DNA from: Paraburkholderia xenovorans LB400
Lineage (GTDB): Bacteria > Pseudomonadota > Gammaproteobacteria > Burkholderiales > Burkholderiaceae
Direction: 5' to 3'
Length of the DNA: 64,000 nucleotides
Assembly: GCF_000013645.1 (NCBI RefSeq)
Contig: NC_007951.1
Location: 4,831,837 to 4,895,836, forward strand
The position numbers were made by a program, and so were the translations under genes. The notes under the pieces were generated by a model that was not told the origin of the DNA, searched no databases, and worked only from the letters and a program-made list of their open reading frames with translations. Shown here in pieces: positions 42,249 to 51,024 of this stretch. Position 1 is the first letter of the stretch; the number at the start of each line of letters is the position of its first letter.

Positions 42249-43450
42249 GCGGCGTGGTCCAGTTTGGTGGTGGTGGTTTCGTTGCCGTTGCCGTTGCCGT
42301 TGCCGACGCCGGCATCGGCATCGGCAAGGACGCGTTCGTCGCGCGTGATCGGGCCGCGCGAAAAAACGCCGGCATGCTGTGCCTCGTTGTCGAGCAGCGC
42401 AGCCTTGCGCGGCAGCCCCCAGCGATATCCCGCCAGCGCCCCGCCCTTTGCCACCACGCGATGACACGGAATCGCCAGTGCCACCGGGTTCGTCGCGCAC
42501 GCGCTGGCTACCGCGCGCACGGCACGCGGCGTGCCCACCGCTTCGGCGATCTGCGAATAGCTGCGCGTCTCGCCGTAGGGGATGCGCCGCAACGCCTCCC
42601 AGACACGCTGCCGGAATGCCGTCGCCGCGATATCGAGCGGTAGATCGAAGTTCTGGCGGGTGCCCCGCAGATAGGCGTCGATTTGCGCGATGAACGGCGC
42701 GAGGTGGACGGTATCTTCCAACAGGTCGGCGTTGGCAAATTCGCTGCGCAGGTCGTCGGCGAGCGTGGCGGTGTCGTCGCCGAAACCGATCTTGCAGATG
42801 CCCCTCTCCGTGGCCGCGACGAGCACGAAGCCGAGCGGCGTCGACGCGCTCGCGTAGCGCACGGTAAGCCCCGCGCCCTTGCGGCGATACGCGGACGGCG
42901 CCATGCCGAGCTCGGCCGGCGCGCTGTCGTACATTCGCGACGGCGAGCCGAAGCCCGCGTCGAGCGTGGCGCGAGTGACGTCCGAGCCGCACTGGAGTGC
43001 GTCGCGCAGCGCGGCGCCCCGTTGCGCGGCCTGATATTGACGCGGCGACACGCCCACCACGCGCTTGAACAGACGCTGCAGGTGAAACGGGCTGACGTGC
43101 ACGGCGTCGCTCAACTGGGCGAGCGTGAGGCGTTGTTGCCGGTCGGCGTCGAGCGCGGCACATGCGCGGTTCACGATTTCCAGCTCGCGCGGCAGACCGC
43201 CGGGCTGGCAGCGCTTGCAATCGCGAAAGCCCGCAGCGCGCGCGGCGGCGGCGTCGGTGAAGAACGCGACGTTCTCGCGGCGCGGCTGGCGCGACGCGCA
43301 CGACGGCCGGCAGAACACGCCGGTCGTTTTGACGCCATAGAAGAACGCGCCGTCGGCTTGCGGCTCGCGGCGTGTGACGGCTTCCCAGCGCTCGTCGTCG
43401 GAAGTCCAACTGGCGGTGCCGGAGGCGGTTTCGGAAGGCTTGCGGTTCAT
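42245..43450 (-). CDS. ada: Bifunctional Ada methyltransferase/activator
   Basis: A 401-residue Ada protein. Residues 33-90 form the zinc domain with C47 and C51 (VFCRPSC) and C78/C81 (DCKRC); C47 corresponds to the methylphosphotriester acceptor. An AraC-type helix-turn-helix follows (about 95-190), then the O6-methylguanine methyltransferase domain with the active Cys in AIPCHRVV (C329). Methylated Ada activates the ada-alkA operon. The C-terminal tail contains an Asn-Gly run encoded by four GTTGCC hexamers. The start at MNRKPSE is chosen over a longer frame. Confidence 0.94.
   Translation of the reverse strand: MNRKPSETASGTASWTSDDERWEAVTRREPQADGAFFYGVKTTGVFCRPSCASRQPRRENVAFFTDAAAARAAGFRDCKRCQPGGLPRELEIVNRACAALDADRQQRLTLAQLSDAVHVSPFHLQRLFKRVVGVSPRQYQAAQRGAALRDALQCGSDVTRATLDAGFGSPSRMYDSAPAELGMAPSAYRRKGAGLTVRYASASTPLGFVLVAATERGICKIGFGDDTATLADDLRSEFANADLLEDTVHLAPFIAQIDAYLRGTRQNFDLPLDIAATAFRQRVWEALRRIPYGETRSYSQIAEAVGTPRAVRAVASACATNPVALAIPCHRVVAKGGALAGYRWGLPRKAALLDNEAQHAGVFSRGPITRDERVLADADAGVGNGNGNGNETTTTKLDHAA
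42281..42304. repeat. Hexanucleotide tandem repeat, four units, in the 3' end of ada
   Basis: (GTTGCC)x4 on the plus strand, encoding alternating Gly-Asn in the Ada tail, followed by partial GGCATC units. Changes in unit number would keep the frame and only alter tail length. Confidence 0.8.
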
Positions 43451-43661
43451 GATGGTCCCGGAAAGGCGGTGTCGATGCTCACCAATGTAGGCCGCATGCC
43501 GACACACTACGCCCCGGTTCTTGCTCTGTCATTGCGCTTGTTCACTGCTTGTCCGTAGCCACTTCGTAGCTTCTTCGTAGCGCCCGAAGCCCCGCCAGGC
43601 GCCCGTTTTGCCGCAAACTGCGACAATTTTGCACGATATCGGGTTTTCCCTTAAAAACTTA

Positions 43662-43690
43662 TTGCGTCGCACCAACCCCATGTGTATATT
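43662..43690 (+). promoter_or_regulatory. Sigma-70 promoter of a candidate small RNA
   Basis: TTGCGT (43662-43667), 17-base spacer, TATATT (43685-43690). Predicted start of transcription is near 43697, in a 400-base gap between ada and the glyoxalase gene. Confidence 0.7.
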
Positions 43691-43696
43691 AGTACT

Positions 43697-43760
43697 TGTC
43701 TCCTCCATGTCTCCTCCTGATATGGATTCAGCCCGCTCCACATAGAGCGGGCTTTTTTTC
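43697..43760 (+). ncRNA. Candidate small regulatory RNA with two CUCCUCC motifs
   Basis: The interval is framed by a good promoter (TTGCGT-17-TATATT) and a strong terminator, predicting an RNA of about 64 nucleotides. Its first 25 bases contain CTCCTCC twice (43700-43706 and 43711-43717), four bases apart; this sequence is complementary to Shine-Dalgarno signals (GGAGGAG). RNAs with exposed CUCCUCC loops (known in alpha-proteobacteria and elsewhere) pair with ribosome binding sites and repress translation. I see no protein-coding frame in it; an overlapping 98-codon minus-strand frame crosses the terminator and is rejected. Confidence 0.65.
43730..43759 (+). terminator. Terminator of the small RNA candidate
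   Basis: AGCCCGCT (43730-43737) pairs with AGCGGGCT (43746-43753) around CCACATAG, followed by seven T. Confidence 0.92.
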
Positions 43761-43857
43761 GCCTGTATCTGTCTGATCCGGCCCTCGCTCACAGCGCCGC
43801 CCTTTCTTCTACACTGGCTATTCATCCCTTCTTCGAACCAGCCAAGGGGCGTTCGAC

Positions 43858-44283
43858 ATGAAAATCCACATTCGAGAGATCGATCACGTCGTCATTCGGG
43901 CGACAAACGTCGAGGCGATGGCGCGTTTTTATTGCGACGTGCTCGGCTGCAGCGTGGAGAAGGAGCAGCGCGATCTCGGCCTGATGCAACTGCGCGCGGG
44001 GCGCTCGCTGATCGATCTGTTGCAGGCGGGCGCCAAACTCGACCACGCCGGAAACGGCGTGCCGGGCACGGGGCGCAACATGGATCACCTCTGTTTGCGC
44101 ATCGAACCGTTCGACGCCGAGGCGCTCAAGACGCAGCTGGCCGAGTGTGGCGCGCAGTTGGGCGAACTGGGACTGCGCTATGGCGCGGACGGCTATGGAC
44201 TGTCGCTGTATCTGTTCGACCCGGAAGGCAACATGGTCGAACTCAAGGGGCCGCCGGAAGCGGCGCGCGTGACGTCGCTTTAG
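43858..44283 (+). CDS. VOC-family (glyoxalase/dioxygenase-like) protein
   Basis: A 141-residue single-domain vicinal-oxygen-chelate protein: REIDHVVIRATNVEAMARFYCDVLGC opens the first beta-alpha-beta-beta-beta module and MDHLCLRIEPFDAE, LSLYLFDPEGNMVELKGP the second. Metal ligands fit H10 (IDHVV), H near 77 (MDHLC) and E near 127 (VELKG). Such proteins may be lyases, isomerases or resistance proteins; the substrate is not predictable. AAGGGG lies before the ATG. It follows the small RNA gene. Confidence 0.9.
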   Translation: MKIHIREIDHVVIRATNVEAMARFYCDVLGCSVEKEQRDLGLMQLRAGRSLIDLLQAGAKLDHAGNGVPGTGRNMDHLCLRIEPFDAEALKTQLAECGAQLGELGLRYGADGYGLSLYLFDPEGNMVELKGPPEAARVTSL

Positions 44284-44331
44284 GGCGCTTCACGCGTCCA
44301 GGCGTCGAGAAGCGTCGAAAAGCGGCAAGTG

Positions 44332-44886
44332 TCAGGCGTTGGCGGGCGCCTTCAGCACGGTCCATTCGATTTTCACCGCATCGGCTTCGGCACTACCGAG
44401 CCAGGCTTCGCCGTCCTGCACCGTGCATTGCAGCCGCATGGTCCGTTCGGCCAGCGAGCCGAGCGCCGTGGCGACGTCTTCGCCCAGCGTCCACACCGTC
44501 ACGTTGCGCATGCGTTCCACCTTGCTGCGCACGCCCTGCCACCAGATGTCCGACGCGCGGCCGCCGTAGGCGATCACGATCACCTCGTTCGAGCGGCCGC
44601 TTGCCTTGGCGATGCGCCGTTCGTCTGGCTGGCCGACTTCGATCCAGGTTTCGATCGCGCCGGTGAGATCCTTTTCCCACAGGTCCGGTTCGTCCACGTC
44701 CGACAGACCTTTGCAGAATTCGAGCCGTTCCCGCGCGAACAGCGCGAACGCGGCGACGCGGACCATCATCCGTTCATCGGTTTCCGAGGGATGGCGGGCG
44801 ATCGTCAGCGAATGGTCGGCGTAGTAGTGCCGGTCCATGTTGGCGATCTGCAGTTCCGCTTTGTAAATCGTAGATTTGAGAGCCAT
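44332..44886 (-). CDS. yaeQ: YaeQ-family protein
   Basis: A 184-residue protein matching YaeQ in length and motifs (MALKSTIYKAELQIANMDRHYY, HPSETDERMMVRVAAFALFA, WIEVGQPDERRIAKASGRS). The family has a PD-(D/E)XK nuclease-like fold; the E. coli protein was linked to haemolysin expression in RfaH mutants, but no activity is established. I start at MALKST (44886), the conserved family N-terminus. It is convergent with the VOC gene. Confidence 0.9.
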   Translation of the reverse strand: MALKSTIYKAELQIANMDRHYYADHSLTIARHPSETDERMMVRVAAFALFARERLEFCKGLSDVDEPDLWEKDLTGAIETWIEVGQPDERRIAKASGRSNEVIVIAYGGRASDIWWQGVRSKVERMRNVTVWTLGEDVATALGSLAERTMRLQCTVQDGEAWLGSAEADAVKIEWTVLKAPANA

Positions 44887-45501
44887 GCCGTTGCTAAACC
44901 AGACGCTCGCTCCACCGGAGCGAACTGAAAAAGAATCGTCGACGGCGCGTTGCCGTTTTCCGTGTTTGCTGTACATCGCCTGTTCCCCCGCGCCGTCAGC
45001 CGGCTGCCATTGCCAGGGAAGAAGCATTTATCGCGCCACTGACGGCCCGGAAGCCGCGCCGTAGACCCACCGGCGGCTTCCCGCAAGGCTTCGAGCACTA
45101 CCAGGGCTGCGCGCGAAAGTAAGTGCGGCTGGCGCGTGATGATACCGAATGTATCCATCCTGTACGCTAAATCGATCGGACAGTCGCTTCAGAACGCGTA
45201 CTGTTGGTACTGACGCGTCACTTCGGCAGGTGAAACCGGCAACATGTTGCTTTGCAGCCGCGAGCTCGAAAGCGCCGGAAAACTGCCGGTTATTCACTAC
45301 CTTTCAAGGCAAGTCCGGCTCGATCGGCGAAAACATCGGATCGAAGCGATGGCGCCAGACGCTGCCAGTGGCTACAAAACCCACCTGGCGCTGACGATTT
45401 CGCGCGTCGTCCAATCTGTCTTATTTTCAAGATGATGCGGGTAGCGCACTTTTACGCCCGCGGTTACCTCCCGCTCCACATGTTTGCCAACAGGAGATTT
45501 C
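44887..45501. other. 615-bp intergenic region, nothing assigned
   Basis: No protein, RNA gene or terminator is convincing. It holds the promoters of yaeQ (-) and the dehydratase (+). GC-rich repeats GCCGG/CCGGC occur around 45045-45090, and AGGAG at its end serves the dehydratase. Confidence 0.5.
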
Positions 45502-47235
45502 ATGGCTGACTCCAACCAGACCCGGAAGCCGCTGCGTAGCCAGGCGTGGTTCGGCCTCCAGGGCCGCGACGGTTTTCTGCATCGGTCGTGGATGAAAAAC
45601 CAGGGCATTCCCCACGACGAATTCGACGGGCGCCCGGTGATCGGCATCTGTAATACGTGGTCCGAACTGACGCCGTGCAACGCGCATTTTCGCGAACTCG
45701 CGGAGTACGTGAAAAAAGGCGTGCATGAAGCGGGCGGCCTGCCGCTCGAGTTTCCCGTGATGTCGCTCGGCGAGACCAACTTGCGGCCCACGGCGATGCT
45801 GTTTCGCAACCTCGCCTCGATGGACGTCGAGGAGTCGATTCGCGGCAATCCTATGGACGGCGTGATCCTCCTCGTCGGCTGCGACAAGACCACGCCCGCG
45901 CTGCTGATGGGCGCGGCTTCGTGCAACCTGCCCTCGCTCACCGTCTCCGGCGGGCCGATGCTCAACGGACGGTTTCGCGGCAAGAATATCGGCTCAGGCA
46001 CCGGAGTCTGGCAGATGTCCGAAGAAGTGCGCGCCGGTACGATGACGCAGGAAGAATTCACCGAAGCCGAGTCGTGCATGAACCGCTCGCGCGGTCACTG
46101 CATGACGATGGGCACGGCGTCGACAATGGCCTCGATGGTCGAATCGCTCGGCATGGGCTTGCCGCATAACGCCGCGATTCCCGCCGTCGATGCGCGCCGC
46201 CAGGTGCTCGCGCATCTCGCGGGCCGGCGGATCGTCGACATGGTCCGCGAGGATCTGACAATGGACCGGATTCTCACGCGCGAGGCATTCGAGAACGCGA
46301 TCCGCACCAATGCGGCGATCGGCGGCTCGACCAATGCCGTCGTTCATCTGATTGCGCTGGCGAGGCGCATTGGCGTGGAGTTGTCGCTGGAGGATTGGGA
46401 GCTGGGGTCGAACGTGCCGTGTCTCGTGAATCTGCAACCGTCGGGCGAATATCTGATGGAGGATTTTTACTACGCGGGCGGTCTGCCCGCGGTGTTGAAG
46501 CAGCTCGGCGAGCAAGGCCTGCTGCATCGCGACGCGCTGACGGTGAACGGCAAGACGATCTGGGACAACGTACGCCACGCGCCGAATCACGACGAGAAGG
46601 TCATCACGACGTTCGCCGAGCCGTTCAAGCCGAAGGCCGGAATCGCGGTGCTTAAGGGCAACCTGGCGCCGGATGGCGCGGTGATCAAACCGTCGGCGGC
46701 AACCGCGCAGTTGCTCAGACATCGCGGCCGCGCGGTGGTGTTCGAGAACGTCGAGGAACTGCATGCGAAGATCGACGACGAGTCGCTGGACATCGACGAG
46801 CATTGCATCATGGTGCTCAAGGGCGCGGGGCCGAAGGGTTATCCGGGCTTTGCGGAAGTCGGCAATATGCCGTTGCCGAAAAAGGTGCTGCAAAAGGGCA
46901 TTACGGACATGGTGCGCATTTCCGACGGCCGCATGAGCGGGACGGCCTACGGCACGGTGGTGCTGCATGTGTCGCCGGAAGCGGCTGCGGGCGGCCCGCT
47001 CGCTTTCGTGCAGACCGGCGACATGATCGAGCTGGACGTCGACGCACGCCGCCTGCATCTGGACGTCACCGACGAAGAACTCGCGCGCCGGCGTGCCGCA
47101 TGGCAGGCGCCCGAGGCGCCCAAACGCGGCTACTACAAGCTCTATGTCGAGCACGTGTTGCAAGCGGATCAGGGCGCGGATCTGGACTTTCTGGTGGGAT
47201 CGAGCGGTGCGCCGGTGCCGCGCGATTCTCACTGA
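45502..47235 (+). CDS. IlvD/Edd-family sugar-acid dehydratase (L-arabinonate dehydratase-like)
   Basis: A 577-residue [2Fe-2S] dehydratase. The predicted cluster ligands C59 (LTPCNAH), C127 (VGCDKTTP) and C200 (GHCMTMG) occupy the positions known for the Rhizobium L-arabinonate dehydratase, K129 is the likely carbamylated Lys binding Mg, and RISDGRMSGTAYGT carries the catalytic Ser. The close similarity along its length, including the PRDSH-like end, points to pentonate dehydration (L-arabinonate or D-xylonate/galactonate to the 2-keto-3-deoxy acid), not to dihydroxy-acid dehydratase IlvD. AGGAG precedes the ATG. No sugar transporter or partner enzyme is adjacent. Confidence 0.88.
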   Translation: MADSNQTRKPLRSQAWFGLQGRDGFLHRSWMKNQGIPHDEFDGRPVIGICNTWSELTPCNAHFRELAEYVKKGVHEAGGLPLEFPVMSLGETNLRPTAMLFRNLASMDVEESIRGNPMDGVILLVGCDKTTPALLMGAASCNLPSLTVSGGPMLNGRFRGKNIGSGTGVWQMSEEVRAGTMTQEEFTEAESCMNRSRGHCMTMGTASTMASMVESLGMGLPHNAAIPAVDARRQVLAHLAGRRIVDMVREDLTMDRILTREAFENAIRTNAAIGGSTNAVVHLIALARRIGVELSLEDWELGSNVPCLVNLQPSGEYLMEDFYYAGGLPAVLKQLGEQGLLHRDALTVNGKTIWDNVRHAPNHDEKVITTFAEPFKPKAGIAVLKGNLAPDGAVIKPSAATAQLLRHRGRAVVFENVEELHAKIDDESLDIDEHCIMVLKGAGPKGYPGFAEVGNMPLPKKVLQKGITDMVRISDGRMSGTAYGTVVLHVSPEAAAGGPLAFVQTGDMIELDVDARRLHLDVTDEELARRRAAWQAPEAPKRGYYKLYVEHVLQADQGADLDFLVGSSGAPVPRDSH

Positions 47236-47299
47236 CGGGCACGACCGCGCGCGCCATGAGCCAGCGGTCGTTTCCTGCACCTGCCAATCAAGCGCACTT

Positions 47300-47335
47300 C
47301 CGATGCGGATGGACACCGTCCGCATCGGCTTTTTT
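47300..47335 (+). terminator. Terminator of the dehydratase gene
   Basis: CCGATGCGGA (47300-47309) and TCCGCATCGG (47319-47328) form a ten-pair stem, followed by CTTTTTT. Confidence 0.92.
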
Positions 47336-47372
47336 CTGTCCGTTTCAAGGCGACGAAAAAACGCACGCAAAT

Positions 47373-47409
47373 AAAAAACGGCCAGGCATTTCATGCCCAG
47401 CCGATTTTT
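47373..47409. terminator. Bidirectional hairpin downstream of the small periplasmic gene
   Basis: CGGC-CA-GGCAT and ATGCC-CA-GCCG pair around TTC, with A-rich left and T-rich right flanks. On the minus strand it lies about 100 bases after the stop at 47510. Confidence 0.7.
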
Positions 47410-47509
47410 AACTCACAGGTTCACCGCCTCCGGCTTTTTAAAGTCAGAGGATCGACGCATGCCGAACCGGAATCATATTCCGGGCAATGCCGGAATATGG
47501 GCGTTCAGC

Positions 47510-47848
47510 TTATTGCTTGATGAATCGATCGTTCGCCCAAAGACCTTGCGTGTCGCTATTGCCGGAATTCACGAATTCGACGTCGTGTCCGACCACGCGC
47601 ACAACGCGGAAGCTTGAGTTTTCTGGCGTCGAAACACACTGGTATCCGGAGAAGAATTCCTGCATTTTTTGCTGTTCACCGGCTTGCGCATGCTGGTCGG
47701 CGGCGTCGAGTTTATCCTTCGACAGGCAGCCATACCCATTGGCCTTGAACTGGATGGTTTGCTGCGGCTTGATCACGACGTCTTGCGCCTGAACTGTCGC
47801 GGCAGCCAATCCCGCAATGGCGAAAACAAGGGCGATTCGCGTTTTCAT
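47510..47848 (-). CDS. Hypothetical periplasmic protein, 112 aa
   Basis: The product has a clear signal peptide (MKTRIALVFAIAGLAAATVQAQ) and a mature part of about 90 residues with two cysteines (GYGCLSKDKL and GYQCVSTPEN) that probably form a disulfide, followed by a beta-rich C-terminus (FRVVRVVGHDVEFVNSG). GGAGGA lies upstream of the ATG. I do not recognise a family. Confidence 0.78.
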   Translation of the reverse strand: MKTRIALVFAIAGLAAATVQAQDVVIKPQQTIQFKANGYGCLSKDKLDAADQHAQAGEQQKMQEFFSGYQCVSTPENSSFRVVRVVGHDVEFVNSGNSDTQGLWANDRFIKQ

Positions 47849-48300
47849 ATTTTCCTCCGGTGCGGGTGGATACTCAGGTTAGCTATGTATTTAACTTTAA
47901 CGTTGAACCCGCACCTTGCACTTTAGGAGAACGCGAGAGAACGACAAGCACATCTTGTGTGCGGTTGCAACAGCGGCTAATTGTCGCACCAGCGTTTGCG
48001 CCGGGTTATCTGTTGAGCGGTGACTTGATCAAGTGTCCTTGCGATCGATAATCCGCAAATGGGTGACGCGCGCCGCTTTAACCAGTAAAGCTTTGCGACG
48101 CGTATTCGCGTAAACGAGGGGCGTCAATTAAGCGATTTACTACATTTATTGTGGGCAGTTGGTGCGTTGCACACAAAGTCATTCAGCTGGCTAAACAGGA
48201 ATGACAAAATAACGGTGTATTTGCAGAAGATAAACAGTGCCAGGTACCACGAGCGGTGCGTGCGGGGTTTGTTTGGTGAGGGCGCTGCGCAGTCGCACGC
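47849..48300. other. 452-bp A/T-richer intergenic region
   Basis: No gene is evident. A promoter-like pair TTGATC (48025-48030), 17 bases, ATAATC (48048-48053) points right, but no terminator-ended RNA or coding frame follows, so it is only a candidate. Composition is clearly lower in GC than the neighbours. Confidence 0.4.
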
Positions 48301-48843
48301 TCAATAGACTTGCTGATTCACCTTGAAGAATTCCTCCTGGAACATGCACATGCGCAGAGCGTTGTGATAGCTGCCGTTGCCGAAAAACTCTTCGATCAGC
48401 TCGGCTTCGTGCCGGAAGCCGCACTTCTCATAGACGTGAATGGCCGCTGTATTCGCCTTGTCGACGATCAGATAGACCTTGCGCAGGTTCAGCACTGAAA
48501 ACGCATAGTCGGTTGCTAGTTGCGTGGCGAGGGTTGCATAGCCGCGGCCTTGTGCATGAGGCGCGATGATGATCTGAAACTCGCCTCGCCGGTGAATGTA
48601 GTCGAGCTCGATCAATTCGACGACCCCGACGGTCTGCCCCTCGTTGTCGATCGCCACGAAGCGTCGCTCGCGCAGGTCATGTACGTGCTGGTCGTAAAGC
48701 TGCGTCAGTTCGGAGAAGGTTTCATAGGGCTCCTCGAACCAGTAACGCATGATTTTCGCGTTGTTGTTCACTTCATGGACGAAGCGCAGATCGGTGCGCT
48801 CGAGCGGGCGCAACGTGAGTTCGCTGCTGCGTTCGATAGTCAT
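48301..48843 (-). CDS. speG: Spermidine N1-acetyltransferase
   Basis: A 180-residue GNAT enzyme with strong similarity along its length to E. coli SpeG: LRPLERTDLRFVHEVNNNAKIMRYWFEEPYE at the start, HRRGEFQIIIAPHAQGRGYATLAT with the acetyl-CoA loop (QGRGYA), and KVYLIVDKANTAAIHVYEKCGF. SpeG acetylates spermidine and spermine to prevent polyamine toxicity. It is a cytoplasmic dodecamer in other bacteria. It is monocistronic. Confidence 0.92.
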   Translation of the reverse strand: MTIERSSELTLRPLERTDLRFVHEVNNNAKIMRYWFEEPYETFSELTQLYDQHVHDLRERRFVAIDNEGQTVGVVELIELDYIHRRGEFQIIIAPHAQGRGYATLATQLATDYAFSVLNLRKVYLIVDKANTAAIHVYEKCGFRHEAELIEEFFGNGSYHNALRMCMFQEEFFKVNQQVY

Positions 48844-49120
48844 TGGATTCCCCTTGAGAGTTATTGGTCTGAACGCGCATTCCGTGCGTGGGCGCGTTCC
48901 AGTTAGTCAGGGCCCGGGGTGGGGAGTTCTTGCAAAGTCCTGCTTCCGCACGCCACTTTTTTGCAACACGCGCCGCGGCATGCGGCTTTGGAGAGTGCCT
49001 GGCGTCGTGTTGCCGCAGGCGCGCGATCGCGCGTGATCGCGCGATTGCGAGCGCCGCGGCACGGTATGGGTACGCCCGGTGCTCTACAATGAAATCATGC
49101 TCTTGCGACCGGAGGCCACC

Positions 49121-49300
49121 GTGATCGAGCACTTGATATTGGGCGTTTTTCTGGTCATTCCGCTGCTCATCGTGGCGTTTCTTTTCTCCGACGAATTGTG
49201 GCAGGAACACCGGCATCTTCACGAAATGCGACCCGCGCGTGTCAAGCCGCGGCGTATCGACTGGCGGCATCCGCTGCGCCGCTCGCGGCATCGCCTTTGA
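49121..49300 (+). CDS. Small membrane protein, 59 aa
   Basis: GTG start with GGAGG five bases upstream, a textbook ribosome binding site. The product has one membrane helix at the N-terminus (LILGVFLVIPLLIVAFLF) and a very basic C-terminus rich in Arg and His (HRHLHEMRPARVKPRR). I do not recognise a family. An ATG at 49097 in frame would bypass this binding site, so GTG is preferred. It is too short to be sure, but the signal is good. Confidence 0.6.
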   Translation: MIEHLILGVFLVIPLLIVAFLFSDELWQEHRHLHEMRPARVKPRRIDWRHPLRRSRHRL

Positions 49301-49417
49301 AGCGCGCCGCGCCTGCCTGCCGATCAATACGCCCGCGTGCTACGCCGCGCGATTTCTTCCCACCGTACGGCGCGTGACCGCGCGTCGTGCATGGCGCGTC
49401 ACGCACCCGGCACCCGG

Positions 49418-49843
49418 TCAGTGAGCGCGCCAATGTGAGCGAATGCGCTTGGCGAGTGCTTCGAGCGTATCCGCGTCGGCGACGTCGCGCGCGTGCATGC
49501 GCAGCGGCTGGCCTTCCCAGCGCGGAATCACGTGAAAATGCACATGCGGCACGGTTTGTCCCGCGGCGGCGCCGTTGAATTGGCCAATGAACACGCCGTC
49601 CGGGCGCAACGCCGCGCGCACCGCGATTGCGAGCTTTTGCGTCATGCGTATGCATGCCACTAGGGAAGCATCCGACAGCTCGAAAATCTCTGCTACCGGT
49701 TCCTTCGGCACCACTAGCAGATGGCCGTCGGCTTGCGGCATGAGATCCATGAAGGCGAGGGCGGCATCGGTTTCGGCCACTTTGATGCAGGGTAATTCGC
49801 CGCGCAGAATCCTCGCGAAGGGATTGCTGTCGTCGTAGTTCAT
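49418..49843 (-). CDS. HIT-family nucleotide-binding protein
   Basis: A 141-residue histidine-triad protein with HVHFHVIPRW carrying the HxHxH motif and the Hint-type core (NPFARILRGELPCIKVAETDAALAFMDLMPQADGHLLVVPKEP). These act as nucleoside phosphoramidases or AMP-lysine hydrolases. The ATG at 49843 follows AGAGGA. It stands between the small membrane gene and a GlxA-type regulator. Confidence 0.92.
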   Translation of the reverse strand: MNYDDSNPFARILRGELPCIKVAETDAALAFMDLMPQADGHLLVVPKEPVAEIFELSDASLVACIRMTQKLAIAVRAALRPDGVFIGQFNGAAAGQTVPHVHFHVIPRWEGQPLRMHARDVADADTLEALAKRIRSHWRAH

Positions 49844-49912
49844 CGCGTTCCTCTCATGGTGGAAGGTCATATCGGATGTTGCTGCGGTTCCCCGTATTGT
49901 CCATCACCTGTG

Positions 49913-50848
49913 TTACATCACGCGCGCGGCGCGTTTGATCGCCTGCGGCGGCTGGCCGAACGCGCGCAGAAACGCGCGGCGCATCCGTTCTGTATCCACG
50001 AAGCCGGTTTCCGCCGCCACCACTTCCATAGAGTGGCGGCCCGCTTCCAGCATGGCGCGCGCGGCTTCTACGCGCAATGCCTCGATGGCTTTGGCTGGGG
50101 ATTGGCGGGTTTCGTCGCGAAAGGCGCGGCTGAACTGGCGCGGACTGAGATGCGCGACGTCGGCGAGTTGTTCGACCGTCAACGGCTCGCGCAGATGGCT
50201 TTTGGCGTACGAGAGCGCGTTCTGGATGCGATCGGATTTCGGCTCCAGTTCCAGCATGGCCGAGAACTGCGACTGGCCGCCAGCCCGGCGGTGATAGACC
50301 ACGAGCTTCCTGGCGATAGCGCGCGAAACTTCCACGCCGAGATCGTTTTCGACGAGCGCGAGACACAGGTCGATGCAGGCGGTCATGCCGGCCGATGTCC
50401 ACACCGAACCGTCGACGATAAAAATGCGGTCTTCGTCCACGCGCGCCTGCGGGAAGCGCCGTTGCAGATCGCGCGCGTGGATCCAGTGGGTCGTGGCGTG
50501 GCGGCCGTCGAGAATCCCGGCTTCCGCCAGCACGAACGCGCCGGTGCAGATGCTGGCGGTACGCCGCGAGGCGGCGAGGGCGTCGTTCAGAAACGCCAGC
50601 AATCCCGACGACGACGGCGCGATCTGCATCGCGCCGGTGACCACCACGGTGTCGTACGCCGGATCGCTGAACGGCCGGGTGGCGATCTCGACGCCGGCCG
50701 AGCTGCGCACCATTCCGCCATGCTCGGAAATGACTTCCACTTCGTACTCCGGCTGGCCGGCCTCCAGGTTCGCCAGTTCGAACACCGAGATCGCCACCAT
50801 ATCGAGAATCTGGAAGCCGGGGAAAACCACCACGCCGATATGTCTCAT
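49913..50848 (-). CDS. GlxA-type AraC-family regulator with DJ-1/PfpI domain
   Basis: A 311-residue regulator: residues 1-170 form a DJ-1/PfpI (GATase1-like) sensor (VVVFPGFQILDMVAISVFE, and C about 100 in ASICTGAFVLAEAG), and 210-305 an AraC double helix-turn-helix (LTVEQLADVAHLSPRQFSRAFRDE, VAAETGFVDTERMRRAFLRAFG). Related proteins (CdhR, GbdR, FtrA) sense small amines or amino acids. It is divergent from the short-chain dehydrogenase gene 176 bases away and probably regulates it. Confidence 0.92.
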   Translation of the reverse strand: MRHIGVVVFPGFQILDMVAISVFELANLEAGQPEYEVEVISEHGGMVRSSAGVEIATRPFSDPAYDTVVVTGAMQIAPSSSGLLAFLNDALAASRRTASICTGAFVLAEAGILDGRHATTHWIHARDLQRRFPQARVDEDRIFIVDGSVWTSAGMTACIDLCLALVENDLGVEVSRAIARKLVVYHRRAGGQSQFSAMLELEPKSDRIQNALSYAKSHLREPLTVEQLADVAHLSPRQFSRAFRDETRQSPAKAIEALRVEAARAMLEAGRHSMEVVAAETGFVDTERMRRAFLRAFGQPPQAIKRAARVM

Positions 50849-51024
50849 CGCGATGTCCTAAAACGAGGTAAATACGACATTTGAGACGAAAGAGTACGCG
50901 CCTACACTTGCCTCGTCAACACCGCAATGTCCACGCAAACCGCGCGGCAGCGGAGGTTTCCGGGTTTTCCCATTCATCGGACGGGCAGCGGCGCAACCCG
51001 CCGCGCCCACTAGGAGAGAGTTAA

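Noticed and set aside
41331..43409. Single 692-codon minus-strand frame spanning ada and alkA
   Set aside because: It is alkA in frame at the 3' part but out of frame with ada; the two overlapping GTGA-linked genes explain the region better.
43529..43825. 98-codon minus-strand frame over the small RNA
   Set aside because: It crosses a strong terminator and the promoter, has no ribosome binding site and no recognisable protein features.
48025..48053. Small RNA promoter in the 47849-48300 gap
   Set aside because: A promoter-like pair exists but no terminator or conserved structure follows; kept only as a note.
49520..49540. TCACGTGA in the HIT gene as parS
   Set aside because: Flanking bases do not form the required symmetric TT/AA arms.
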